Source of the DNA: Perognathus longimembris pacificus
Lineage: Eukaryota > Chordata > Mammalia > Rodentia > Heteromyidae
NCBI RefSeq assembly: GCF_023159225.1
Contig: NC_063162.1
Location: 87,449,438-87,513,437 of the forward strand
Reading direction: 5' to 3'
Length of the DNA stretch: 64,000 nucleotides
The position numbers and the translations under genes are program-made. Under the pieces are notes generated by a model. The model was not told the DNA's origin, did no database searches, and saw only the letters and a program-made list of their open reading frames with translations. Of the stretch, positions 21,701 through 33,039 are shown one piece after another (position 1 is the stretch's first letter; each line of letters opens with the position of its first letter).

Positions 21701-22487
21701 GAATTTGTATTTTCCAGGATAAGGCACCTCTCAGTGTGCATGACCTGGCTTGAGATTCTATATACGTCAGTTAGCATCAGCATGTCACAGCAACAAATGA
21801 GAAGAATAATCTCGTAAGAGAGTGCAAGGGATTGCTCTTCAATTTTTCACTTAAGTTAGAAATGAGGAAAAAAACCCCACCTACTTACTGTATAAATTAG
21901 ACAGTAATAAATCACTGAAATAATGTAAAATATGTGACACTGGCAAGACTTTGGATATCAGATTTAGATGGTAGGAGATTAGCCATAGCACTGATTTTAA
22001 AATCCTGCTTCTGTAAAAATTTGATTAAGAAGGAAAGGCTGATAACTACTATTTTCTTCTAATAAGAGCATCTGACCCTTGACTAGTTACTGAACTAGAT
22101 GACAGCTTTACAAAACTATTTCAAGTATTCATTATCACAGTGAAAATGTGAGACCAATGTTAAGAGTGAATGATCTGAAAATTCCTGATGAAAAAGGGTA
22201 CTAAATCAAAACATATACAAAATGCTTCAACGCATTTCTTTATGTGATATGAATAGAAAGATTATCCATAAAAAGTTAGAAAAATTAAGATAAATTATAT
22301 ATTAGTACACCTTCTCAACCACATTTTATATAAAAATTCAGAATAGTGTACTGTTATTTCAATCTACACAATAAAAATGCCTTGACTTGGCAGATTATCT
22401 TCTATCTGTGTATGTATTTTCTCAGCAGAAGGTTTATTTGTTGAGTCACTGTTTAAGTTTTATTTTAACTGTTAACCTGTTGCATTA
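18701..22487 (-). other. PALS2: SINE-free AT-rich block; probable PALS2 3' UTR plus flank
   Basis: This 3.8-kb stretch directly follows the PALS2 stop on the - strand and contains no recognisable SINE or L1, in contrast to everything around it. Antisense TTTATT (AATAAA on the - strand) occurs at 22459-22464, 22433-22438, 20090-20095 and 20028-20033, so the 3' UTR could be short or up to about 2.5 kb. No coding frame of interest is seen. Confidence 0.4.
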
Positions 22488-22664
22488 TCAGTAAACCCAG
22501 CTGATTGGAACCCACTGTGGCTCCATTCTCAGTTTCTCTGTGGCAGTTTGTAGTTTCTCAAAGGCTTTGTCAAGATTGTCATTTACAATGATCAGATCAA
22601 AATAATGGTTGTAGGCTCTCTGAATCCGGGCACTTTCATCCACTGTTTTCTTCAAGTCTGAATC
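22488..22664 (-). CDS. PALS2: PALS2 terminal coding exon: end of GK-like domain
   Basis: On the - strand, after CTTTTACAG, 177 nt encode DSDLKKTVDESARIQRAYNH and YFDLIIVNDNLDKAFEKLQT, ending EPQWVPISWVY and TGA, followed at once by TAA (tandem stop). This is the C-terminal helix bundle of the guanylate-kinase-like domain. The ending WVPISWVY separates PALS2 from the close paralogue MPP2 (WVPVSWVY) and from PALS1. It starts in phase 0. Substitutions relative to remembered human sequence (for example Thr in QTATEKLR) are minor. Confidence 0.96.
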   Translation of the reverse strand, partial: DSDLKKTVDESARIQRAYNHYFDLIIVNDNLDKAFEKLQTATEKLRMEPQWVPISWVY

Positions 22665-22891
22665 CTGTAAAAGTTTTAAAAGAGAATGTTCATACTATAA
22701 TGTATATTTACTCAACTCAAAAAGCAAGTAAGAAATACATCCAGTGGTTGTTTGCTACAATCCTTTCTAAAATTGTACTTTTTAATCTTTAAATAGTTAC
22801 ACAAAGGAATTTCAATGCAAGTGGTCAATTTGTTTATTATGATTCTGATATTAATCTTCAAAATCTGTTCAGTATAAAAAAATAACATTTG

Positions 22892-23110
22892 GGGCTGGGA
22901 ATATGGCCTAGTGGTAAGAGTGCTCGCCTCATATACATGAAGTCCTGGGTTCGATTCCTCAGCACCACATATATAGAAAAAAGCCAGAAGTGGCACTGTG
23001 GTTCAAGAGGTAGTGCGCTAGCCTTGAGCAAAAAGAAGCCAGGGACAGTACTCAGACCCTGAGTCCATGCCCCAGGACTGGCAACAAAAACAAAACAAAT
23101 AAACAAAATA
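22892..23110 (+). mobile_element. IDL-Geo SINE with 14-bp TSD
   Basis: GGGCTGGGAATATGGCCTAG starts the left half and GTGGCACTGTGGTTCAAGAG lies in the right half. The tail is a CAAAA-rich tract. It is flanked by AAAAATAACATTTG at 22878-22891 and 23111-23124. It belongs to the CATATACATGAAG subfamily. Confidence 0.95.
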
Positions 23111-23559
23111 AAAAATAACATTTGTTCATCTCAGTTTTCTCCATCTACATTCATGTTTGTACTTCTGGGTATGCCTTACCTTCTGTTTTGCTGACAACAT
23201 AGGATTCCTAGGTAAAAGACTGCTGACTATAATCTTGGGGTGTATGTAAGGTAATGAATGAATTATTGAAGGTGAGAGGTTTCTAAGCCCTTTCAAAAGT
23301 TTTTTTTTTAATCTTATGGGCTATGTAATTCATAGAAGTCACCTAACTAAACTAATGGATTCTGTACGAGCAAGTAGACCTTTTTGTAAAATTCCATGAC
23401 TCCATAGCCTACAAATATTTACTGAGTTCCTGCTGTTTCATAATGGGCTGCAATAACAAGGCAGAGAAGGCTCCTTCCTGCCTCTGTCGAAGAGACATAA
23501 TGGACAAATAAACACATACAAATTGTGAGTTGTAAAAGGTATTATAAAAGAAAGGCATA

Positions 23560-23710
23560 AAGAATTTTAAGAGATCAACTTGAGACAAAGTGACTGGAAT
23601 GACAATAAGCAAAGGGCAGTTCACTGAGAAGCAAAAGAAAATGTGCAGTAGAAGGAACATTCCAGGCAGAGGGCACAGCTGTGTCAAGTCCAGAAAGGTC
23701 ATGGCCCTAG
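23560..23710 (+). repeat. Possible ancient L2-type fragment
   Basis: GGAACATTCCAGGCAGAGGG followed by CACAGCTGTGTCAAG resembles the widespread ancient repeat phrase 'cattccaggcagagggaacagc'. Assignment from memory only. Confidence 0.35.
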
Positions 23711-23857
23711 AGTACTTAGGAAACTGAGATGGAGGTTTGGAGGTTGAGGCCAGGTGATGAACAACTAAATGTGATGTGGGTCTTGGATGGGAATGTGACA
23801 TGATATGAGTGAATGCAGGAAGACTGGTGGGTGTGATCTAGTCAGAGCAAACGGTTA

Positions 23858-23992
23858 CCTGGGCTCAGAGCGGGTGGCTCACACCTGTAAACCCAGCTAC
23901 TCTAGTGGTTAAGATCTGAGAATCACAGTTCAAAGCCAGCCTGGGCAGGAAAGTCCTTAAGACTTATTTCTAGTTATCTATACATGTGTATA
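23858..23992 (+). repeat. Composite SINE head (B1-like), tail missing
   Basis: GAGCGGGTGGCTCACACCTG, TCACAGTTCAAAGCCAGCCT and GGGCAGGAAAGTCCTTAAGA are the 5' half. It stops near TTCTAGTTATC without the Geo-like tail. Confidence 0.75.
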
Positions 23993-24995
23993 ATTTTCAC
24001 TTATATTTATGTATTTGTAAAATGAATTAGGTTAATGTCATCAGAAACCAAGACTTTCAGCATAAGAAGTAAAAATGCACATACAGGGTTAAAGAAATAA
24101 CGTAAAAGTAATATGAAATCAGAAATGAAACTATGAAGTTGAACTAATGATGTACATTAAAGCAAAAAAAAGAAACAATTTCAGACCACAGAATAGCCTA
24201 GGAACAATGCCAAACTGAGTTGACTGCACCCTGAAGATTATCTCTGAGTACCATTTCCCACTAAAAGGGATCAGAGTATTTGTATGGCTAATTCCAAGTA
24301 TGGGCCAGGAACTGCCTAAGAATAACCTAAAACAGCCTGTTATTCTTGGAAACAAAAAATCATCAAAGAATAATAGAGTTGTGGTTAAACACACCCGAGC
24401 TGAAAACAGGATAAACACCAAAAAGACCTAAAAAATACAGAGGAAGTACTGCAAGCCATACTAAAACCAGATTATTTGGCTAAATATAATTAATGGGATA
24501 TATATCAGAAAGCATTCTGTGTGTGCATGGGTAGGGGACTCTTCATAGTAACCATACCATTGAGTGGTAGTGTTGATGTACTTACTCTCAGACAGTTGTG
24601 TTTGTACAAGGCATAAAGCAAGTAACCTCTGTGATATTTTAACAGTATTGAGAAGAAAGAAGGAACTGGAATTATGAAAAAAGTTTTGGGAATATCAATA
24701 TGAATTGAACAAGTATGATAGAGAAGCATATGTCAAGCTCTGTCTACATGAAAAAGTCTAGTTAAAAACAATGATTAACCCTGTGACAAAGTGCACTCTT
24801 CTTCTTAGTCTTAAAATAGAATTTACTCTAGCAGGAACCTGAGCAACATGGGGAAATAGCCTGGTCTACAATAGGAAACATACAAGTAAAGCATGACATA
24901 TCTGTCATACAAGGTAGTAAGAAAGTTAAAGTCATTAGGTTGATAAAGGTGTCAAGTCAATGAAAATATACTTCTAATGGTCAATGACAGGACAA
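23993..24995 (-). other. PALS2: PALS2 last-intron sequence, nothing recognised
   Basis: AT-rich intronic sequence, likely old repeat remnants but none that I can name. Open frames at 24131-24421 and 24505-24729 (-) have no family resemblance. Confidence 0.5.
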
Positions 24996-24999
24996 TTTA

Positions 25000-25232
25000 G
25001 CTGGGTGCCAGTGGCTCATGCTTGTAATCCTGGCTACTCAGGAGGATGAGATCTGAGGAACACAGTTCAAAGACAGCCCAGAAAGAAAAGTCTGTGAGAC
25101 TCTTATCTCCAATTAATCATTAAAAAGTCAGAAACAGAGCTGTGACTCAAGTGGTTGAGCACTAGCCTTGAACAAAAAAGTTCAGGGACAGTGCCCTGCC
25201 CCTGAGTTCAAGCCTCAGGACAAGCAAGGAGA
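25000..25232 (+). repeat. Composite SINE: B1-like head + Geo-like tail, near full length
   Basis: It runs CTGGGTGCCAGTGGCTCATG, CTACTCAGGAGGATGAGATC, TTATCTCCAATTAATCATTA, CTGTGACTCAAGTGGTTGAG, CCCTGAGTTCAAGCCTCAGG. It is a good reference copy for the family. Confidence 0.85.
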
Positions 25233-25514
25233 AAATTAAAAAAGATAGGGCAATTTGAATATCAGTAAGCATAGTAGCTACAATAGAGTATAGTATAAAG
25301 GAAAGCATATCAAGTAAATTTGAATCCATGTACTCCATAAATGAAAACCAAAGAAAACTAGCCATTCAGGCTGAGGGAACAAGTTTATTATTCTGAAAGA
25401 TAGATGACCTATAAAGCAACAGTATCAGACGTACTCTGCTTTTCTCCTATGAATTGTATCTCAGAATAAGAAACGCATTGGGAAAAACTCTTCCTGGTTT
25501 TAAGAAGTACTCTG

Positions 25515-25790
25515 CTTGGATGCTGATGCCTCACTCCTGTTTGCTACTGAGGAGGCTTCAGAACCGAGAAGGTTTAAATCTGGCACAAATCTTTAAGACA
25601 CTTATCTCCAATTAACAAGCCAAATAAAGCTGGAAGTGGAGGTATGGCTCAAGTGATAAGAGTGCCAGAGTGAGTGAAAAGTTGAGTAAGAATTGAGTTG
25701 AGTAAGGTCCTTAGTTCAAGCTCTAATATGGGCACACACATAGACACATATACACACATACACATACATACACATACACATTGTGCTCTG
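25515..25790 (+). repeat. Composite SINE with internal duplication and CA-rich tail
   Basis: GCTGATGCCTCACTCCTGTT, TTATCTCCAATTAACAAGCC and GGTATGGCTCAAGTGATAAG are family landmarks. The GAGTGAGTGAAAAGTTGAGTAAGAATTGAG part is internally repeated. It ends in a (CA/TACA) tract at 25733-25785. Confidence 0.7.
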
Positions 25791-26806
25791 ATTTATAAAT
25801 GAAGAAAGAATGACAAATTTAGAGTATTACTACTTTGCCACCCCTAAAAAAAGTAACTGATTGAGGTAAAGCTTTAAAATTTGCTAAAATCATTAAATGA
25901 AATGCTATTAGGGAACTTTATAGATCACACAGACAATATATGAACCCATGGCTTGACCTTACTATAGTAGAGAGCCTGACATATGCCTAATGATTTAATA
26001 AAACAAGTGCTAATAATGAACGGATTTTTAAAAAACCAAGAAGCAAACTTGAATAAGCATCATGACCAAGTCTCTCTGTCTACCAGTGAGTCAATGGGAA
26101 ACAAATGATAGAGCCCAATGACACTAGGGGGACAGAATGAGGAAGACTCTACAGGACACAGGACTTAATGTTTTGAAAAAAATCAATCACAGTGTCCAAA
26201 GAGAGGACAGGGAGGAAGTTAGTGGGAATTTATAGATTAAGAGATTGAAATGGTGGAATAACAATAGCTAGACTAATGCTGCCACTTGACAACTAAAACA
26301 TAGGCAAAAATGTGAAACAATAGCTTGAAAGAACTACATCAGGCAATGAGGGGCAGAGATAAGAAAGAAACAAAGGAAACTCTGAGATGACTCCAGTTCA
26401 ACTATGCCTTGAAAAGAGTTTCCACAGGGGGAAGTCCAGGAAGAGCCCAAGGTAGTTGAGAAAGGAAGATAGTTAAGAACAGAAAACCAGAGGTAAAAAA
26501 AGCACCACCTAAGAACACATTTGTTCCTATCAGAATAGAAAGCCTGAAAATTTATTGGTCTTATAGAAATAGAGCATCAAACAGGTTTCAACCATAATAG
26601 AATACCCTAGACTGAGACTCACTCATGACTTACACCTCCTAAATTTAAAAGCTAGACCTGAAAAAATGGGCTAATTCCAAATAACTGCATCTTAGAAAAC
26701 TCATACCTAGCATAAAAAAAAACTATCCATAGACAGAAGTGCAAAGAAGAACTGAAATTCCTCTATACAACTACTTAAAGATAATAATATTAAAAAAAAG
26801 TAGGAA
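25791..26806 (-). other. PALS2: PALS2 last-intron sequence, nothing recognised
   Basis: A-rich intronic sequence, possibly L1-derived in part, but no landmark is firm. No exon-like frame. Confidence 0.45.
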
Positions 26807-27051
26807 GCCAGGTGCTGGTGGCTCATACTCCTGTAATCCTAGGTATTCAGGGGTTTGAGATCTGAGGATTGTAGTTCAAAGTTAGCCTGAGCAGGAAAGT
26901 TCATGACACTTTTAGCTCCAATTGACCATCCAAAACAAAAACAAAAACAGAAGTGGAGGTGTGGCTCAAGTGGTAGAACAATTAGTGCTGAGCTAAAAAA
27001 GCTTAGGGACAGTGCCCAGGTCCTCAATTCAAGCGCCAGGACAAGCATGGG
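26807..27051 (+). mobile_element. Composite SINE (B1-like head + Geo-like tail) with 14-bp TSD
   Basis: GCCAGGTGCTGGTGGCTCAT starts the head. GGAGGTGTGGCTCAAGTGGT and CCTCAATTCAAGCGCCAGGA lie in the tail. Flanks AAAAAAAGTAGGAA at 26793-26806 and 27052-27065 are identical, showing the composite moved as one unit. Confidence 0.85.
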
Positions 27052-27489
27052 AAAAAAAGTAGGAAAATACAGACCACAATTCAACTGTTCATTCTAAGTG
27101 ACCCAAGAAATGATAACATTAGAATTAGTAGTAGGCAACAACATTAAGCATTTATTGTAAGTATATTTCATATATTTCAGAAAGTAAAGACATGGAACAA
27201 CTTAAAAGAGCTAAAAGGACTTAGATCACCTAACTCCAGGGCACATTATCAGCTCTATAGGATAGAAAAAGGAAACTGGGGGTGGGGGTGGGGTGTAAGG
27301 ATTTTTAAGGTGCACAGGGAAAGTGGGAAGGTGATGGACATCAGTAGTTTGGTTGACAAGTTTTGTAAATGCATGCATATGCCCAAATTTATCAAATTGG
27401 ATACTTTTAGACAAACAAGAGATAACTGTAAATCAATTATACCTCAATCAAGCTGAAAAAAAATGAGAGACTAAGAAGACACTAAGTAA

Positions 27490-27740
27490 GTGCAATGTGT
27501 TGATCTTGTTTGGATCCTGATTTGAACCAATCAACTATAAAAAATTCTAAGATTTACAAATTAAAGAAGATATATTAACATTAAAATACTGGCTATTTTT
27601 TTTAAATCAGCAGTGTTATGATCCTGTTCCTAAAGAAGTTCTTGTGTTTTAGAAGTAAATACTCAAGTATGGATGGCTTGGATATCAGAGATTTGCTTCA
27701 AAACAACTCAAGCTGAAGAAGAAAGCAGGGAGAGAATGGA
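27490..27740 (+). repeat. L1 (L1M-type) 3' end, diverged
   Basis: GGATCCTGATTTGAACCAAT followed by CAACTATAAAAAATTC is the familiar 3' UTR phrase of old mammalian L1s. A G-rich tract at 27278-27297 may belong to the same or a neighbouring element. Confidence 0.55.
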
Positions 27741-28228
27741 AACAAGAATGACCAGATATTATTAACCTAGGAGATAGGCACACGAGGGTTTTTTTTTGGC
27801 CTTTTCCAGAATATATCTTTATATTCTCTAAAATATGAACAAAGAACAAGAGAAAAAGAGAAACCTGTCACAGAAATGAAACGACAGAACATGGGACCTT
27901 ACTAGAAAGAAGCCATCTGATGAACATGTTTGCTAAATGTCAGGCTGCATTTCCTTACTAGTCAACTGAGAGGGTTGAATTACTAGGCATATTTTAATAT
28001 GGTCCTTTTCATTTTATAAAATACAGACAACTTTTGTTTTAAAATTAGGATTCTCAAGTGAAAACAACACTTTCAAATTCCAAGTCTAGTGAATTAATCT
28101 TTAGTCTATAATACCTTGTTCAGTAAGTTTAACTTCCAAGTATGATTGGATAGAAGGCAGCGTACTCAGGAGGAAAGAGAAAGGAAACTGGGGAAAGTGA
28201 AAGGGCCTGCCTGCCAAGCAGCACTCAC

Positions 28229-28357
28229 CGTCAGAAGCTTGGTGGTGATCCCTGCATCCACCACAGCCTTGTGCATGGCACGCAGTGTCTCCAGCTCAGG
28301 GGCAGCAATAAAGACCACGTATGGCATGAACTCCGAAGTCCTCAACACTTTCAGCGC
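28229..28357 (-). CDS. PALS2: PALS2 exon: GK-like domain
   Basis: This 129-nt exon (43 codons, phase 0 at both ends) follows GTGCTTCTGCACAG and encodes ALKVLRTSEFMPYVVFIAAP then ELETLRAMHKAVVDAGITTK, ending LLT before GTGAGT. It is the central part of the guanylate-kinase-like fold. In MAGUKs this fold binds phosphopeptides rather than phosphorylating GMP. It joins in frame with the exons on both sides. Confidence 0.97.
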
Positions 28358-29250
28358 CTGTGCAGAAGCACAATTAGAAACCAACTGATAAAGCACTAGA
28401 ATCTAAAGTATATTACCATTTAGTGTGAATCAAAGTCTACTTGTCCTCCTTCTAAGAATAAAGGATATAATTTATCATATCATTTACCATCTGCCCTCAT
28501 TCTACCCTTCGGACTCCAACTACTTCCCGGAAGCAATGGTCCATTTTGTTGTGAATTTGGTCAGAAAAATAAGTGAGTGTTATAAACTCTAAGACAACTG
28601 TCAAATTCTGTTAACATCGAAAAAACAGAAATAACTTCAGTACAGAACTGACTATACATTCAATGAAGCTCTATGCAGCAACTACTATTTAAAGAATAAA
28701 AACAGCTTTTCAGAAACTGGCAATGACGAGATCAAGAAAACTGATTAACAAAAATGCTGAAGAATCTACATGTAATCTTTCCACTCTATAAAAAGTGACA
28801 AAAAATCAATTACAGTATGTATGTATCTGCATTTAAGGCATACTAAAATGACTAGAAAGATACACACCAAGTTCTTATTTATCTGAGTAGAAAGGCTAGT
28901 CTGAGTGCAGAGAAATAGGAAATGAGACATATATATGGAAAGAGAATATTCCTTATGTTGCAGCTTGTAGTTTTAAATTTAATTTTTCCTGACATATGCA
29001 CTCATGCATTACATAAACAAGTGAAACACTGAAATTTTATTTAATCACAAGATTTCTATTGCTTTTAAGCCCCTATTGGCTAATCAGAAATTTATTTACT
29101 TAACTAGCTATTGGTGCATAATGATGTTCTCTTATTACCAAAAGTCAAGAGAGAAAGAGTTGTCTTTCCTCTTTGAGAAATCAAACACTCCCATCTAGCA
29201 TATGCAGAACAAAAGACTCCCCAGGAAATAAAAATTAAAAAATAGCTCAC

Positions 29251-29453
29251 TTGTGGGTTGACATCCAAAATACATGTCCGTCCAGTTTGGACAACTTCAA
29301 GAATAGAGTCGATCTTGGTTCCATAGAGATTTCCTTCATATTCCCCATGCTCCAAATACTTTCCAGCTTTAATATCTGCTTCCATCTCGGATCGGGACAC
29401 AAATTTATATGCTTGGCCATCTTTTTCATCCTCCCTTGGCTTCCGTGAAGTAA
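29251..29453 (-). CDS. PALS2: PALS2 exon: GK-like domain, GMP-binding-like region
   Basis: This 203-nt exon follows ATTCTACTTAG. Its first two bases complete a Phe codon, then TSRKPREDEKDGQAYKFVSR, SEMEADIKAGKYLEHGEYEG and NLYGTKIDSILEVVQTGRTC follow, ending DVNPQ before GTGAGC in phase 0. It holds the TSRxPRxxExxGxxYxFV and E(Y/H)GxYxxNLYGT blocks of the guanylate-kinase family's nucleotide-monophosphate-binding lobe. MAGUK proteins retain this fold without enzyme activity. Confidence 0.97.
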
Positions 29454-29819
29454 CTAAGTAGAATAACATTCCAAATTTGTATAAAGATTATAAGGTGTAA
29501 AAATTAAGACTAATATACACAAAGTAGCCTGTATAGTTTTTTTTTTTCTTAGTACAGGGTTGGCAAATTACGCATTACAGCTAAATCTGACCAATTTTTT
29601 ATTTTTGTAAATACAGTTTTATTGGGCCACAAGCTATTCTCATTTATGCATTTTCTATAGTTTTGTTCCCATTAAATTAGAGCTTTTGTGATAAAGACTA
29701 GATCGACTACAAAGTCTAAAACGTTTACTAAGTGGTCTTTACGCAGAAAATGTTTGCTTGTTTCTGAGGTTTCTGCTGGTTTAAGAGGTAGTAAACAGTA
29801 TAAAATTTATATAAAAATG

Positions 29820-30035
29820 TGACTTCAGAGGGAGAATGGGGAGAGAGAAGGGCCAAAATACTTCACATTCATGTGTGGAGATGGAACAATGAAGCTTGGT
29901 GAAATTGTTTTTTGAGGAGGGCTAAGGAATGATGGAATGGTTGAGTCTCATCAAGGGGTACTGTATATACAAATATGTCAAATGAAATCCTGTTGTATAA
30001 CTGATGTTAATTAAATTGTGGGGGGAAAATAATTT
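29820..30035 (+). repeat. L1-type 3' UTR end
   Basis: A purine-rich stretch (AGGGAGAATGGGGAGAGAGA) is followed by TATACAAATATGTCAAATGA and TGTTGTATAACTGATGTTAA. This is the layout of a rodent L1 3' UTR: G-rich tract, then the terminal segment. Confidence 0.5.
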
Positions 30036-30644
30036 TGAAACTTAAAAATTATTGCCTAGAAGCAGTCATAATTAAGCCCACTGTTAAGTGAATCTTAGTA
30101 AAAGTTTGAGGTCAATTGTATGTATCTTTCCAACTGGCTAGCACACTTTTTTCCCCTAAGAAATCTCCTTTTTTTCTACTTTACTGTTTCCTAATTGAGT
30201 ACCCAAAAGATGAGAAAGTCGCCCTTTCTTAGTTTGTAATACCAATTTTCGGAAATGTAATTCTATCTACAGATCACCTGTTCTTTAACTTCCTCAAGAC
30301 TTGCCTTTTACCTTCCCATTTATTGATCTTTCCAAACTTCAAATATTCTATTCAGAGATGGAGTTAGCCACCTCATTATTGTTATGGCCTATTAGCCTTC
30401 CCTACTGTTCCTGACATGTGCTTTCTGAACTAGACCAAGTCCAAATTCAGAAAAGGATCTCTTTGTATATTTTAGAACTTTGAATAATTTTAGACATGTT
30501 AGTCTGTGGTGGGATGGACTAGTAACCATCTTCCAAACTATTGCAAAGATGTATTCTCAACCAAGTTTGGCTTTTAGAAGGAGATTTTTATTGTGTATTA
30601 TTTTAAGCTTATCTGGACCTGGCTCGATCAGTTATGTATATTAA

Positions 30645-30762
30645 AAAGAAATCTGGAAGTGGTGCTGTGACTCAAAGTGTTAGAGCACTAGCCTTGAGCA
30701 AAAGGAGTTCAAAGAGAAGTGTCCAAGCCCCAAGTTCAACCCCATGACCAACCAAAAAAAAA
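30645..30762 (+). repeat. Geo-like module, solo
   Basis: AATCTGGAAGTGGTGCTGTG, GACTCAAAGTGTTAGAGCAC and CCAAGTTCAACCCCATGACC form only the right-hand module, with an A-tail. No left half is attached. Confidence 0.7.
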
Positions 30763-31304
30763 AATCTATCTTATCTATATTAAGTGCCTAAAAATGCAGA
30801 ATGTATATCTGAACAAATCCTTAAGTTCAATAAATTAAAATTAGAAAGCAATCTAAAAAAGTTGGCAGTTTCAAAATGAAAGACATCATAAAAAGTTTTA
30901 TATGAACAAAATGACGCTTCCAACTCAGACTCAACAATAAGGCTGGAATTATAATAAGATCATTTGTACAGCAGGACTTCTTTTTGTCTCCCTTTGTTCT
31001 ACGGAATAACTAACTTCAGGAATCTGCAAGATGCTATGATAGCTTTTCATTCAAAATAATATGATCCCTGTTTCTGGAATCCATTCAAGGCATTATGATA
31101 AAATTTCTAAGGCAACTTGAAATTACCTAAGTAAATACATATTGATACATGGCTCATCTGAACATAATCTTAAAAATGTTTTTGTTGTTTAATTTTTGTG
31201 AAGCCCTCCAGTGAAACCATGTATGGGAACGTGATGCTTAAAATCAAAACAATGTATATTGTGTAGATGTTGATAGCTCCCCCTCCCCTCCCTTCTGTTC
31301 TGCT

Positions 31305-31525
31305 TTCTTTTTGCCAGGACTGGGGCTTGAACTCAAGAACTTGCTATATCACAGCTTGCTTGCTCATGGCTAGTGCTCTACCACTTGAACCGTCCCTCCA
31401 GTCTGGCAGTTTGCTGGTTAATTGGAGATGGAGTGTCACTAACGTTTCTGCCTAGGATGGCTTCAAACCAAGATATTTTGATCTCAATTTCCTGAGTAAC
31501 TAGAATTATGGATGTGAGCCATTCA
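31305..31525 (-). repeat. Composite SINE: B1-like head + Geo-like tail
   Basis: It shows TTTTTGCCAGGACTGGGGCT, CTAGTGCTCTACCACTTGAA, TGGTTAATTGGAGATGGAGT and GTAACTAGAATTATGGATGT. Confidence 0.8.
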
Positions 31526-31859
31526 TCAATGGCAAGAACCTTAATTCTTTGTAAAATCTTTTACAAATGATTTTTAAGTACAACCTCATTCTCTACTGAA
31601 CATACCCAAACAAACAAAACCTAACACAAAAACTTAATGTGCTTTTATAAAATCAGGAAACAAACATTTATACATACCATTTGATCTAATAATTTTATAT
31701 ATGCATACTTTGTAATCATTATCATTTGTAACAAAAAACTCTTCCTATCTGCCAAGCACACATAAAAGAATAGCAGTAATTTTTTTTATAAAGTGTAGCA
31801 CATGTTGGAATATTAAGAAATGATTAAAAATGTTCAGTTTTTTATGGTAGTAAAACATA

Positions 31860-32095
31860 CATAAAAGAGACCACTCTAACAATTCTTATTCCAATTCAGC
31901 ACATGTAGTGCATTAACTTTGCTGTGCAACCAACAGCACTATTCATTCCAGAACCATTTTAATACCCAAACGTGGCCCCATGAATAATTAACTCCCTAGT
32001 ATGCATGCTCCCAGTCACTGGCCAGCACTATTTCAGCTTTTATCTCTATTTCACATACTCTAGGGACTCACATATAGGTGGTATGAGAGGTTTAT
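31860..32095 (-). repeat. L1 fragment (antisense), old
   Basis: GCTGTGCAACCAACAGCACT then ATTCATTCCAGAACCATTTT and CATACTCTAGGGACTCACAT resemble an old L1 ORF2/3' antisense segment. It continues after the next SINE at about 32335-32500 with TAATAATCCATTGATGGTCA, so the SINE split it. Confidence 0.5.
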
Positions 32096-32107
32096 TTCAC
32101 TCAGCGT

Positions 32108-32333
32108 ATTTTTTTTTTTTTTTGGTTGGTTGTGGGCACTATCTCTTAGCTCTTCAGCTCAAGTCTCGTGCTCTACTACTTGAACCACAGGGCCACTTCT
32201 CATTTTCTGATGGTTAATTGGAGATAAGAATCTCATGGACTTTCCTGCCTGGACTGGCAATGAACTGATTCTCATATCTCAGCCTTCTGAGTAGCTAGGA
32301 TTGCAGGCATGAGCCACCGGTGCTTGGTCTCAC
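32108..32333 (-). repeat. Composite SINE: B1-like head + Geo-like tail, inside L1
   Basis: T-run, then CTCTACTACTTGAACCACAG, TGGTTAATTGGAGATAAGAA, CTTTCCTGCCTGGACTGGCA and AGCTAGGATTGCAGGCATGA. Confidence 0.8.
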
Positions 32334-32769
32334 TTAGCATCAAGGATCAGAATCCCATTTCTTTTCAAAGTTGCATAATATTTTTATAATATACACATAT
32401 CATATATTGTTAATCTAATAATCCATTGATGGTCAGTTGGATTGCTTCTATTTCTGACTACTGTACATTATAATGCCATGAACATTAGAGTATACATAGT
32501 TATTTGAATCCTACTTCTCTATTCTGTTCTGAGAAAAACTACTATATCAGATAGTAACTGTATGTTTAATTTTATGTAAGTTTTTGGGCATATCCTTAAA
32601 AGTAATGCACAAAGGTTCTGATATTTCCTCATCTTCATCAACATTATTGAAAAATATAATTATCATGCTAGTAGGTATGTAGTGGTATTTCACTGCAGTA
32701 CTGATTTGCATTTTCCTATTTCCATTAATGATACTGAGTATCTATCTTTTCAGGTGTATATCTAACTTC

Positions 32770-32971
32770 TTTTTTTTTGCCAGTCCTGGGCCTTGGACTC
32801 AGGAGGCCTGAGCACTGTCCCTGGCTTCTTTTTGCTCAAGGCTAGCACTCTACCACTTGAGCCACAGCGCCACTTCTGGCCGTTTTCTATACATGTGGTG
32901 CTGGGGAAATGAACCCAGGGCTTCATGTATACGAGGCAAGCACTCTTGCCACTAGGCCATATTCCCAGCCC
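32770..32971 (-). mobile_element. IDL-Geo SINE, full length
   Basis: T-run, GCCAGTCCTGGGCCTTGGAC, CTACCACTTGAGCCACAGCG, GTTTTCTATACATGTGGTGC, CTTGCCACTAGGCCATATTC, CCAGCCC. It has a 3-bp AGG duplication in CTCAGGAGGCCTGAG. Confidence 0.92.
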
Positions 32972-33039
32972 TATCTGATGTTTTTATAGTTTCTGAAGAA
33001 ATGTCTATTTAAGCCCTTGTCTCCCTTGCCCTTTTGTGC

